Source of the DNA: Actinomycetes bacterium
GTDB lineage: Bacteria > Actinomycetota > Acidimicrobiia > Acidimicrobiales > Palsa-688
DNA length: 46,838 nt
Reading direction: 5' to 3'
NCBI GenBank assembly: GCA_021788115.1
Contig: JAJYLA010000008.1
Span: 1-46,838 of the forward strand
Within the stretch, counting starts at the first letter, position 1. Each line of letters begins with the position of its first letter. Both the position numbers and the translations under genes were made by a program. The notes below the pieces were generated by a model. It did no database searches and was not told the DNA's origin. It saw only the letters and a program-made list of their open reading frames with translations. Shown here in pieces: positions 1-7,185 of the stretch.

Positions 1-1
1 C

Positions 2-208
2 CGATCTCCGTCGCTGGCCGCCGACCTTCGTAAGGCCGCGGCGTGGTGGCTGGCCGCCCACGCCCGAGCCGTCCAGGAGCTCGCCGGCTCCGGCAGGCGG
101 GGCGGGGGCGCTCGGTCCCTGGCGCTGTGCACCGCCGTGGACCTGATCCTCGGCCTGCTCGGCTTCTTCCTGGTCGCCACGGTCGTGGCGCCCTTACTCG
201 GGATATGA
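2..208 (+). CDS. C-terminal part of an unidentified membrane-anchored protein
   Basis: The window opens inside this gene; 68 codons are visible before TGA at 206-208. The visible part has an Ala/Arg-rich helical stretch followed by a single hydrophobic segment (from about LILGLLGFFLVATVVAPLLG) that ends two residues before the stop, so the protein finishes with a tail-type membrane anchor. The stop overlaps the ATG of the vWA gene (ATGA at 205-208), which indicates translational coupling with the vWA/PP2C pair. In TerY-P type gene triads the third partner is a protein kinase, but no kinase motif lies in the visible part, so I do not assign a function. Confidence 0.55.
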   Translation, partial: RSPSLAADLRKAAAWWLAAHARAVQELAGSGRRGGGARSLALCTAVDLILGLLGFFLVATVVAPLLGI

Positions 209-1050
209 GCGGTTCGCGCATCGCCGGTAGGGTGGGAGAGGTGAGCAGCGGCGGCACCAACGGGAACCCGACCACCGCGGCGAACCAGGGCGCCGGGCAG
301 GACCAGGGCACCGTACAGGATCAGGGCACCGCACAGGATCAGGGCGCGGGGGGGAACCTCGGCGTCGAGGAGCGCTACGCGGTGTTCCCGTTCTACCTGT
401 GCCTCGACGTGTCCGCGTCGATGTACGGCGCAGCGATCGACGGCGTCAACCGGCAGCTGCCCCTCCTGCGGGCCGCCATCGGCGAGGACCCGGCGATCGC
501 CGAGGTGATCCGCTTCGGCGTCGTCACCTTCAGCGACGTGGCGCGTACCGTTGTGCCGCTGTGCGACCTGAGCCTGGTGGAGGCGCTGCCGGAGCTGGCC
601 GCCCAGGGGAGGACCTCCTACGCTGCGGCGTTCGACCATCTCCGCCGGACCATCGAGGACGACTACCAGCGGAGCCGGACGGCGGGGGAGCGGTGGTACC
701 GGCCGGCGGTGGTGTTCATCTCCGACGGGCGCCCGACCGACGACACCGAGCGCTGGCGGTCGGCGCACCGGACGCTCACCGACCCCGGGTGGAAGCGTCG
801 CCCCAACATCTTGTCGTTCGGTTTCGGGGACGCCGACCCCGCTGTCCTCGCCGAGGTCAGTGGCTCGAAGCCGAACCGCGCCTTCCTCGCAGCGGAAGGG
901 GCGGAGCCGGCGTCGGTGGTGCCCGAGCTGATGACCGGGCTGATCCAGTCGATCGTCAGCTCGTCCGCGAGCGTCTACAGCGGACAAGCCCAGCTGGTCC
1001 TCCCCGACGTGCCGAGCATGCGGGCGATTCCGGTTGACCAGCTCGACTGA
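205..1050 (+). CDS. vWA (von Willebrand factor A) domain protein, TerY-like
   Basis: The 281-aa product has a low-complexity Gly/Gln/Asn N-terminus (about residues 12-50, with repeated QDQGT units) and then one vWA domain. The metal-ion-dependent adhesion site is clear: D68-x-S70-x-S72 in LDVSASM, followed by a Thr in the GRTSYAAAF loop and an Asp in ISDGRPTDD. TerY-type vWA proteins are cytosolic adaptor-like proteins linked to Ser/Thr phosphorylation. The start at 205 is chosen because it overlaps the preceding stop (ATGA); GTG at 241 is possible but leaves almost no ribosome-binding-site spacing. The 3' end overlaps the PP2C gene by 17 nt if that gene starts at TTG 1034. The vWA plus PP2C pairing matches two-thirds of the known TerY-P triad; this is an inference from neighbours. 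Confidence 0.85.
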   Translation: MSGSRIAGRVGEVSSGGTNGNPTTAANQGAGQDQGTVQDQGTAQDQGAGGNLGVEERYAVFPFYLCLDVSASMYGAAIDGVNRQLPLLRAAIGEDPAIAEVIRFGVVTFSDVARTVVPLCDLSLVEALPELAAQGRTSYAAAFDHLRRTIEDDYQRSRTAGERWYRPAVVFISDGRPTDDTERWRSAHRTLTDPGWKRRPNILSFGFGDADPAVLAEVSGSKPNRAFLAAEGAEPASVVPELMTGLIQSIVSSSASVYSGQAQLVLPDVPSMRAIPVDQLD

Positions 1051-1912
1051 CACGCCCCCGGCCGGCTGGGCGCCGGGACCCGTGCTCGGCCGTCCCTCGG
1101 CCGCTTCCGCGGTGGCGCCGGTCCTGCGGGGCTTCGGCGACGCTGCGCACGCCGCCTACCGGGCCGACGGGGGCGACCTCAGCTGGTGTGCCCTCCGGGC
1201 GGCGACGGTCGCAGGGGTTCGCCACCGCCTCGCCGGGGAGACCTCCGAGGACGCGTTCGCGTGGGAGAGCGCCGGCGACCGCGTTGCCGTCGCCGTGTGC
1301 GACGGCCTCGGATCGGTGCCTGGCTCCGCCGCCGCGGCGGGGCGAGCCGCCGCGGCGGCCGTGTCGGCCGCCATCGTCGACCCCGGCGCCGCCGTCGGGG
1401 CCGCGCGGACCGGCGTTCGCGCCGCCAACGAGGCCGCCGCCGGCGGGGGGGCGACGACCGTCGTGGTGGCCGTCATCGACAGAGACGGCCGCGCCGGCCT
1501 CGCACGCGTCGGGGACAGCACCGCCTTCGCCGTCGGCGCCGGCGCGAGCCGGGCGCGGGAGCTGTTCGCAGCGCCGGCGGAGGAGGGCCTGGTGGGCACA
1601 GGCACCGCGGCGCTCCCCTCCGACCGGCCGGACGCGGAGACCGCTGAGATGACCCTGGCGCCCGGATCGGTGCTCTTGTTGGTCAGCGACGGGGTCGCCG
1701 ACCCCTGGCGGGACGGGCCCGGCACCGTCGCCCCCGCGTTCGAGGAGTTGCTCGCGGCTCCGCCCGGCCCCCTGGAGCTCGCCCGTCTCGCCGACTTCTC
1801 CCGCCAGGGGTGCCACGACGACCGGACCCTGCTCGGCGTGTGGGTCGCGCACCGCGGAGCGCCGGCGCGCAACGACACCGGGGCGCCGGGTCACCCCGGG
1901 GCCTTCGGGTGA
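1034..1912 (+). CDS. PP2C-family Ser/Thr protein phosphatase
   Basis: The product is 292 aa from TTG 1034; GTG at 1082 is an in-frame alternative with no overlap. PP2C motifs appear in order: SEDAF near residue 75, the metal-binding CDGLGS (Asp about residue 90), a Gly-rich GGGATTVVV segment, ARVGDST, LLLVSDGVAD, and the terminal CHDDRTLL. These supply the aspartates that hold the binuclear Mn/Mg centre. The enzyme should dephosphorylate phospho-Ser/Thr proteins, probably those linked to the adjacent vWA protein. Its stop overlaps the GTG start of the next gene (GTGA at 1909-1912), so the vWA, PP2C and GDT1-like genes look like one translationally coupled operon. Confidence 0.88.
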   Translation: MTSSTDTPPAGWAPGPVLGRPSAASAVAPVLRGFGDAAHAAYRADGGDLSWCALRAATVAGVRHRLAGETSEDAFAWESAGDRVAVAVCDGLGSVPGSAAAAGRAAAAAVSAAIVDPGAAVGAARTGVRAANEAAAGGGATTVVVAVIDRDGRAGLARVGDSTAFAVGAGASRARELFAAPAEEGLVGTGTAALPSDRPDAETAEMTLAPGSVLLLVSDGVADPWRDGPGTVAPAFEELLAAPPGPLELARLADFSRQGCHDDRTLLGVWVAHRGAPARNDTGAPGHPGAFG

Positions 1913-2490
1913 ACCCTGCCATCCTGGGGGCGGTGTTCCCGGTCATCCTCGTCGGGGAGCTGCCGGACAAGACCATGTTCGCCAACCTCATCCTCGCTTC
2001 GCGCGGGCGCTCCTGGGCGGTGTGGGCCGGTGCGACTGCCGCCTTCGCCGTGCACGTCGCCATCGCCGTCTCGGTGGGGGTTGCCATGTTCCGGCTCCTC
2101 CCGCACCGGGTGACCGCCGCCCTGGTCGCGGTGCTGTTCGCCGGCGGGGCGGCGTACTCCTACGCGCTGCGCGACAAGGAGGACGCCAGGGATGTCCCCG
2201 CGCAGCGCTCGGCCCCGCGGGCGCTCGCCGAGGCGGCCGTCGTCGTCTTCCTCGCCGAGTGGGGTGACCTGACGCAGGTGCTGACCGCGAACTTCGCCGC
2301 CCGCTACCACGACGCCCTGAGCGTGGGCGTCGGGGCGCTGGCCGCGCTCACGACCGTTGCGGGGATAGCTGCGATCGGCGGCGCCAGGCTCGGGCGCGCC
2401 CTGCCGGTCCGCCAGGTCCGGACCCTGACCGCGGTGGTGCTGGCGGCGCTGGCCATCTACGCCGCGGTGCAGGCTGCCACACAGTCGTAG
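1909..2490 (+). CDS. GDT1/TMEM165-family cation transporter (UPF0016)
   Basis: The 193-aa integral membrane protein has six predicted hydrophobic segments in two homologous halves. Each half carries a form of the family signature E-x-G-D-K/R-T/S: GELPDKTMF in the first and AEWGDLTQV in the second. Both depart from the strict consensus (Pro for Gly, Leu for Lys). Family members move Mn2+ or Ca2+ against H+. A long Arg/Asp/Ala-rich loop (DKEDARDVPAQRSAPR) separates the halves. The GTG start at 1909 is chosen because it overlaps the PP2C stop and places the first helix at residue 5; upstream codons in this frame are Arg/Pro-rich shadow of the PP2C gene. A Mn2+ transporter next to a Mn-dependent phosphatase is suggestive, not proven. 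Confidence 0.85.
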   Translation: MNPAILGAVFPVILVGELPDKTMFANLILASRGRSWAVWAGATAAFAVHVAIAVSVGVAMFRLLPHRVTAALVAVLFAGGAAYSYALRDKEDARDVPAQRSAPRALAEAAVVVFLAEWGDLTQVLTANFAARYHDALSVGVGALAALTTVAGIAAIGGARLGRALPVRQVRTLTAVVLAALAIYAAVQAATQS

Positions 2491-2499
2491 TCTTTGCCC

Positions 2500-4191
2500 G
2501 TGGCCGAGGAGCTGCTCGAACGGGAGGCGAAGCTGCAGGCGGGGGTGGGCTTCCGCGTCCCGGACCTGAGCGACGTGGTTCCCGGCGGCTCGACCCGGTC
2601 GCTGCCCGATCAGCAGCTCTACGCCATCTACGTGGACACCGAGGATCTGCGGATGGCCCGCGCCGGTGTCACCCTGCGCCACCGCCGCGAGCGCGGGGAA
2701 ACGGGCGGCGAGTGGACCCTCAAGCTGCCCGTGGCGAGCGAAGGCGCTTCGCTCGTGCGCCGGGAGATAGGCCACCCGGGAAAGTGGGGGCCCGTACCGC
2801 CGGAGCTTCTCAGCCTCACACGGGCGTTTCGCCGCACGGCCCCGCTGGTGCCGGTCGCGCGGCTGGTCACCCACCGCCGGCGCACGCTGCTGTGCGCCGC
2901 CGGCGGGGATCCCCTCCTCGAGGTCGACGACGACGTGGTCTCGGTGATGGACGGGCGGCGGGTGGCGGCCCGCTTCCGTGAGGTCGAGGTCGAGGTGGTC
3001 GGCGCCGCCACCGATCAACACTTCGACGCCGCCGTCGCCCGTCTCGCGGGCGCCGGAGCCGAGCTCGGGGCCGGTCAGGCGAAGGCGATACGGGCGTTGG
3101 GGTATCGGGCCGGGGGCCCGCCCGACGTGGCGGAGGTGCGGGTGCATCGGTCGTCGCCCGTGCGAGAGGTGGCCCGCGCGGCGGTGGCCGCCGGCTACCT
3201 CAGGCTCGTCGCCCACGACCCGGCGGTGCGTCTGAGCGAGGACCCGGAGGCGGTGCACCAGGCGAGGGTCGCCACCCGGAGAATGCGGTCCGACCTGCGC
3301 ACCCTGGCCGCCGTCGTGGACCCTGTGTGGACCGCCGGGACCGTCGACGAGCTCGGCTGGCTCGCCGGTGCCCTCGGACGGGTCCGGGACGCCGACGTTC
3401 TTTTCGAGAACCTCGAGTCGACCGTCAAGAGCCTCGGCGAGCCCGACGCCGCGCGCGCCGGCGGCATGCTCAACCGCCTGGCCGCCGAAGGCGCCGAGGC
3501 GCGCCGCGAGCTCGGCGCTGCGATGGACTCTGAGCGCTACGGCCGGCTGCTCGATCGGCTCGCCGCCGCGGCGCGGGAGCTGCCGGCGCCGCCCGCCGGG
3601 GCCGAGGATGCGCCGGCCGCGCCGCCGGGCTCCGCCGACGCGAGTATCCGCCTCGACCAGCCGGCGCTCGAAGAGGCGCCGCTCGGGGAAATGCCCCCCG
3701 CGGACGGTGGCGCTGCCGCGCCGGACGGGTCGGGTGCAGCGGCCGCCGAGGGGGCCCGCGCCGCGGTGGCCGCCGGCGACCTGCCGGCCGGCGAGGCGGC
3801 CCGGCTCGTGGTCGCGGGCCCGTGGCGGCAGCTCGTCCGGGCCGTGCGGAAGCTTGGCCCCCACCCGAGCGACGAGCAGCTCCACGACGTCCGGATCCGT
3901 GCCAAGCGCCTGCGCTACGCATGTGAGGCGTTCTCGCAGGTGGCCGGGCGGCCCGCCGCCCAGCTGGGTCGGGCCGCGGCCGACCTTCAAGGGGTGCTGG
4001 GGGAGCTCCACGACGCCGTCGTGGCGGAGGCCTGGATCCGCGACGCCGTCGCCGGTGCGACGGTCGACGAAGGTGTGGCGGCGGGCCTGCTGATCGCCCG
4101 CCAGCGGGCCGTCGCAGCCGAACAACGGGCCCGCTGGGTGCGGGTCTGGTCCGCCGTCAACCGCAAGAGGCTGCGCCGCTGGCTGAGCTGA
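2500..4191 (+). CDS. CYTH and CHAD domain protein (polyphosphate-related)
   Basis: The protein is about 563 aa. The N-terminal CYTH (triphosphate tunnel) domain spans about residues 1-205 and opens with ExExK (EREAK at residues 7-11), followed by YVDTEDLRM, LRHRRE and WTLKLP strands. The C-terminal CHAD domain begins near residue 215 with the His/Arg-rich helix HQARVATRRMRSDLR and is resumed by DVRIRAKRLRYACEAF. A disordered Ala/Pro/Gly insert of roughly 70 residues (about 350-425) splits the CHAD domain. CYTH enzymes hydrolyse triphosphates including short polyphosphate, and CHAD domains bind polyphosphate granules. GTG 2500 is preferred over TTG 2494. The Ppx gene starts 41 nt downstream on the same strand, giving a polyphosphate module. 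Confidence 0.9.
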   Translation: MAEELLEREAKLQAGVGFRVPDLSDVVPGGSTRSLPDQQLYAIYVDTEDLRMARAGVTLRHRRERGETGGEWTLKLPVASEGASLVRREIGHPGKWGPVPPELLSLTRAFRRTAPLVPVARLVTHRRRTLLCAAGGDPLLEVDDDVVSVMDGRRVAARFREVEVEVVGAATDQHFDAAVARLAGAGAELGAGQAKAIRALGYRAGGPPDVAEVRVHRSSPVREVARAAVAAGYLRLVAHDPAVRLSEDPEAVHQARVATRRMRSDLRTLAAVVDPVWTAGTVDELGWLAGALGRVRDADVLFENLESTVKSLGEPDAARAGGMLNRLAAEGAEARRELGAAMDSERYGRLLDRLAAAARELPAPPAGAEDAPAAPPGSADASIRLDQPALEEAPLGEMPPADGGAAAPDGSGAAAAEGARAAVAAGDLPAGEAARLVVAGPWRQLVRAVRKLGPHPSDEQLHDVRIRAKRLRYACEAFSQVAGRPAAQLGRAAADLQGVLGELHDAVVAEAWIRDAVAGATVDEGVAAGLLIARQRAVAAEQRARWVRVWSAVNRKRLRRWLS

Positions 4192-4232
4192 GAGCCCCTT
4201 TCGGCGGGCGGGGCGAGTACCGTCGACAGGCG

Positions 4233-5813
4233 ATGCGGATCGCGGCGCTCGACCTGGGGAGCAACTCGTTCCACCTGCTCGTCGCCGACGCCCACCCCGA
4301 CGGCACCTTCGAGCCCCTGACCCGCGACAAGGAGATGCTCCGGCTGGGCGGCCTCGTGGCAGCGACCGGCGAGGTGGGGGAGGCCGCCGCGGAGGACGCC
4401 GTCGACGTCGTCCGGAGGTTCCGCGCCCTCGCCGACTCCCTGGGAGCCGACGAGATCGTGGCGTGCGGCACCTCGGCGCTGAGAGAGGCGCGGGACTCGG
4501 CGGCCCTGGTCGACCGGATCGAGGCCGCGTCCGGCGTGAAGGTACGGGTCATCAGCGGCCGGGAGGAAGCCCGTCTCATATTCACCGCCGTGCGGACCAG
4601 CGTCATGATCGACCCCGGCCCGGCGCTGGCGATCGACCTGGGAGGAGGCAGCCTCGAGCTGATGGTCGGCGGGGCCGGCGGGCTCGACTGGTCGGCGAGC
4701 CTCAAGCTCGGGGTGGGCCGCCTCACCGCCGAGCGCGTGCGCGGAGACCCGCCCACCGGCGGCGACCGGCGGCGAGTCGTCGACGCGGTCGTCGCCGGGC
4801 TCCAGGGGGTGCTGCCCGAGATCAACTCTCTGCGGCCGAGGATGGCCATAGGCAGCAGCGGCACCCTCGAGACGCTCATCCGCCTCGCCGCCGGCCGGCG
4901 GGGCGGCCCCGCTCCGTCGACGGTGAACCAGGTGGCGGTCACCGCTGCCGAGCTGGGCTCGCTCACGTCGGACCTGCTGGAGATGACCGCAGCAGAGCGC
5001 AGCGACCTTCCGGGCGTCGACGCCCGCCGCGCGGACCTTTTGCCCGCCGGGGCCCTGCTCATCTGCACCGTCCTCGAGATGACCCGCCTCGACGAGCTGG
5101 TCGGCTCCGACTGGGCGTTGCGGGAGGGCATGGTCCTCGACGCGATCGGGCGCCACTCCCAGGCGGAGTGGTCCCACGACCCTCGTGCCATCCGGCGGGA
5201 CTCGGTCATCGGCCTCGCCCGACGCTGCAGCTGGTCCGAGGCTCACTCCGTGAAGGTGGCCCGCCTCGCGGTGGAGCTCTTCGACGGGACGACGTCGCTG
5301 CATCACCTCGACGGCGACGACCGGGACCTGCTGGAGCTGGGCGCCCTCCTGCACGACATCGGCGAGCACGTGAGCATGGAGGGCCACGAACGCCACACGG
5401 CCTATCTGATCGAGAACGGCCGGCTGCGGGGCTTCCGTCCCGAGGAGATCTCGATGCTGGCCTGCATGGGGCGTTTCCACAAGCGGGGCTCGCCGAAGAT
5501 GTCCTTCGAGCCGTTCGCACGGCTGACACCGCGGGAGCGGGAGCGGGTGATCCGCCTGACGGCGATTCTCCAGGTCGCCGACGGCCTCGATCGCAGCCAC
5601 GGCGGCCCGGTCCGGGCAGTCGAGGTCTACACGAGCCCCGGCATGGTGGAGATCGTCGTCGACGCGGACGACGACATCGACCTGGAGCTGTGGGGCCTGC
5701 GACGCAAGCGGGAGCTGTTCGAGCGGGTCTTCCGGTGCCGCCTGGAAGTGGTCAGCGCCCAGATGCAACTGGCGCTCGAAGCCGGCGCCGCGCAGGCCGC
5801 CTCCGGGGCGTGA
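4233..5813 (+). CDS. ppx: Ppx/GppA exopolyphosphatase-family protein with C-terminal HD-type domain
   Basis: The product is 526 aa, the long form of the family. The N-terminal ASKHA-fold ATPase part shows ALDLGSNSFHLL at residues 5-16, CGTSALREARD, ISGREEARLIF and the second phosphate loop AIDLGGGSLEL. The C-terminal helical half (from about residue 320) contains an HD-like site, ALLHDIGEH. Members cleave terminal phosphate from polyphosphate and/or pppGpp. Its position 41 nt after a CYTH-CHAD gene favours polyphosphate turnover in the cytosol. The stop is ten bases before the convergent acyl-CoA dehydrogenase stop, with no obvious terminator hairpin in that gap. Confidence 0.92.
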   Translation: MRIAALDLGSNSFHLLVADAHPDGTFEPLTRDKEMLRLGGLVAATGEVGEAAAEDAVDVVRRFRALADSLGADEIVACGTSALREARDSAALVDRIEAASGVKVRVISGREEARLIFTAVRTSVMIDPGPALAIDLGGGSLELMVGGAGGLDWSASLKLGVGRLTAERVRGDPPTGGDRRRVVDAVVAGLQGVLPEINSLRPRMAIGSSGTLETLIRLAAGRRGGPAPSTVNQVAVTAAELGSLTSDLLEMTAAERSDLPGVDARRADLLPAGALLICTVLEMTRLDELVGSDWALREGMVLDAIGRHSQAEWSHDPRAIRRDSVIGLARRCSWSEAHSVKVARLAVELFDGTTSLHHLDGDDRDLLELGALLHDIGEHVSMEGHERHTAYLIENGRLRGFRPEEISMLACMGRFHKRGSPKMSFEPFARLTPRERERVIRLTAILQVADGLDRSHGGPVRAVEVYTSPGMVEIVVDADDDIDLELWGLRRKRELFERVFRCRLEVVSAQMQLALEAGAAQAASGA

Positions 5814-5823
5814 CGGGCGCGCC

Positions 5824-7026
5824 TCAGCTGCGCGGCACCTGAGACCAGGGGACGCCTTTGTCGACGCGCACGTCGCCGGGCAGGCCGAGCACCCGCTCCC
5901 CGAGAATGTTGCGCATGACCTCGGAGGTGCCGCCCTCGATCGAGTTGGCCCGCGACCGGAGGAACATGCGCTGCGGGCCGCCGCTGCCGCCGGCGCCCTC
6001 CGGCCGGCGCATCTCGTAGGTGTCGTAGAGCATCCCCTCCGGGCCCATCAGGTCGACGCAGAGCTCGTAGATCCGCTTGTTGAGCTCCGCGTAGGCGAGC
6101 TTGGCCGTCGACCCTTCGGGGCCGGGCGTGCCGAGCAGCGAGTTGGCGGCCGCCCGCATGTTGGTGAGCCGCAGCACCTCCGCTTCGGCCCAGAGGCGCA
6201 TCACCCGGTCGCGGGTGGCCGGGTCCCTCTCGGCGGGGCGCCGCCGGCCCCACAGCTGCAACGCTGTCGCGATCGGACCCGAGCCGCGCGGGGCGATAAC
6301 CCCGCCGATCGAGACCCGTTCGTTCATCAGCGTGACGATCGCCCCCCGCCAGCCCTCGCCGACGCCGCCGAGGCGCTCGGCGTCGGGGATGCGCACCTCG
6401 GTGAAGTACACCTCGTTGAACTCCGCGTCCCCGGTGATCTGGCGGAGCGGACGGACCTCCACGCCCGGGGCGCGCATGTCCACCACGAAGTAGGTGAGAC
6501 CCTTGTGCTTTTCCGCTTCGGGGTCGGTGCGGGCCAGCAGCAGCCCGTAGTTCGAAGTGTGCGCCAGGGTGGTCCAGACCTTCTGACCGTTGATCAGCCA
6601 CTCGTCGCCGTCGCGCAACGCACGCGTCGCCAGGCTGGCGACGTCAGAGCCGGCCCCAGGTTCGGAGAACAGCTGGCACCAGATGTCCTCACAGGTGAAA
6701 AGTGGCCGCAGGTAGCGGCGCTTTTGCTCCTCCGTGCCCAGCGCCAGCACCGTCGGGGCGGCCATGCCGTAACCGATGGCGTTGCGGATCGCCGGAATCG
6801 GGGCTCCCGCCTTGCGCAGCCGGTCGATGATCATCGGCTGCAGCTTCCGGGACAGTCCGAGGCCCCCGTAGCCCTCCGGGAAATGCACGAAAGCGAGGCC
6901 GGCGTCGAACTGGGCTCCGAGGAACTCGACCTCGGGGGTGGACGCAGGCGGGTGGGCTGCCAAAAGCTCGTCCAGCTTCCGCGCGACCAGGTCCTCGTCG
7001 GTGGGTGTTGTGATCGTGGCGGTCAT
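5824..7026 (-). CDS. Acyl-CoA dehydrogenase family protein
   Basis: The 400-aa flavoenzyme has the expected family length. Seen in order: QLFSEPGAGSD (FAD and substrate contact), GQKVWTTLAHTSNYGLLLART, a GEGWRGAIVTLMNER segment in the middle domain, and near the C-terminus SIEGGTSEVMRNILGERVLG, which holds the position of the catalytic Glu and ends like most long-chain enzymes. It should catalyse alpha,beta-dehydrogenation of an acyl-CoA with an electron-transfer flavoprotein; chain length cannot be read from sequence. ATG 7026 is chosen because a GGAGG lies four bases upstream on the minus strand; the longer reading frame would add 18 Pro/Gly-rich residues. It is divergent from the PBP gene, so the 159-nt gap 7027-7185 probably holds both promoters. 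Confidence 0.92.
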   Translation of the reverse strand: MTATITTPTDEDLVARKLDELLAAHPPASTPEVEFLGAQFDAGLAFVHFPEGYGGLGLSRKLQPMIIDRLRKAGAPIPAIRNAIGYGMAAPTVLALGTEEQKRRYLRPLFTCEDIWCQLFSEPGAGSDVASLATRALRDGDEWLINGQKVWTTLAHTSNYGLLLARTDPEAEKHKGLTYFVVDMRAPGVEVRPLRQITGDAEFNEVYFTEVRIPDAERLGGVGEGWRGAIVTLMNERVSIGGVIAPRGSGPIATALQLWGRRRPAERDPATRDRVMRLWAEAEVLRLTNMRAAANSLLGTPGPEGSTAKLAYAELNKRIYELCVDLMGPEGMLYDTYEMRRPEGAGGSGGPQRMFLRSRANSIEGGTSEVMRNILGERVLGLPGDVRVDKGVPWSQVPRS

Positions 7027-7185
7027 GTGTCCTCCCGACTCCCCGGCGGGGCCGCCCGGCCACCATATCGGTCTCGGCACGCCGGTGGCGAGACGCCTGC
7101 GTCAGACAGCGCCGGCGGCAGCGGCGGCACGCCGGCGCCGGCCCGGGGACGACAGTGACGGCCGTCGGGCTACTGTGGGGGAGCC

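Noticed and set aside
1891-4125. 744-codon open frame on the minus strand
   Set aside because: It is the antisense of the GDT1-like and CYTH-CHAD genes, has Arg/Gly/His-rich composition and no domain; typical shadow frame in high-GC DNA.
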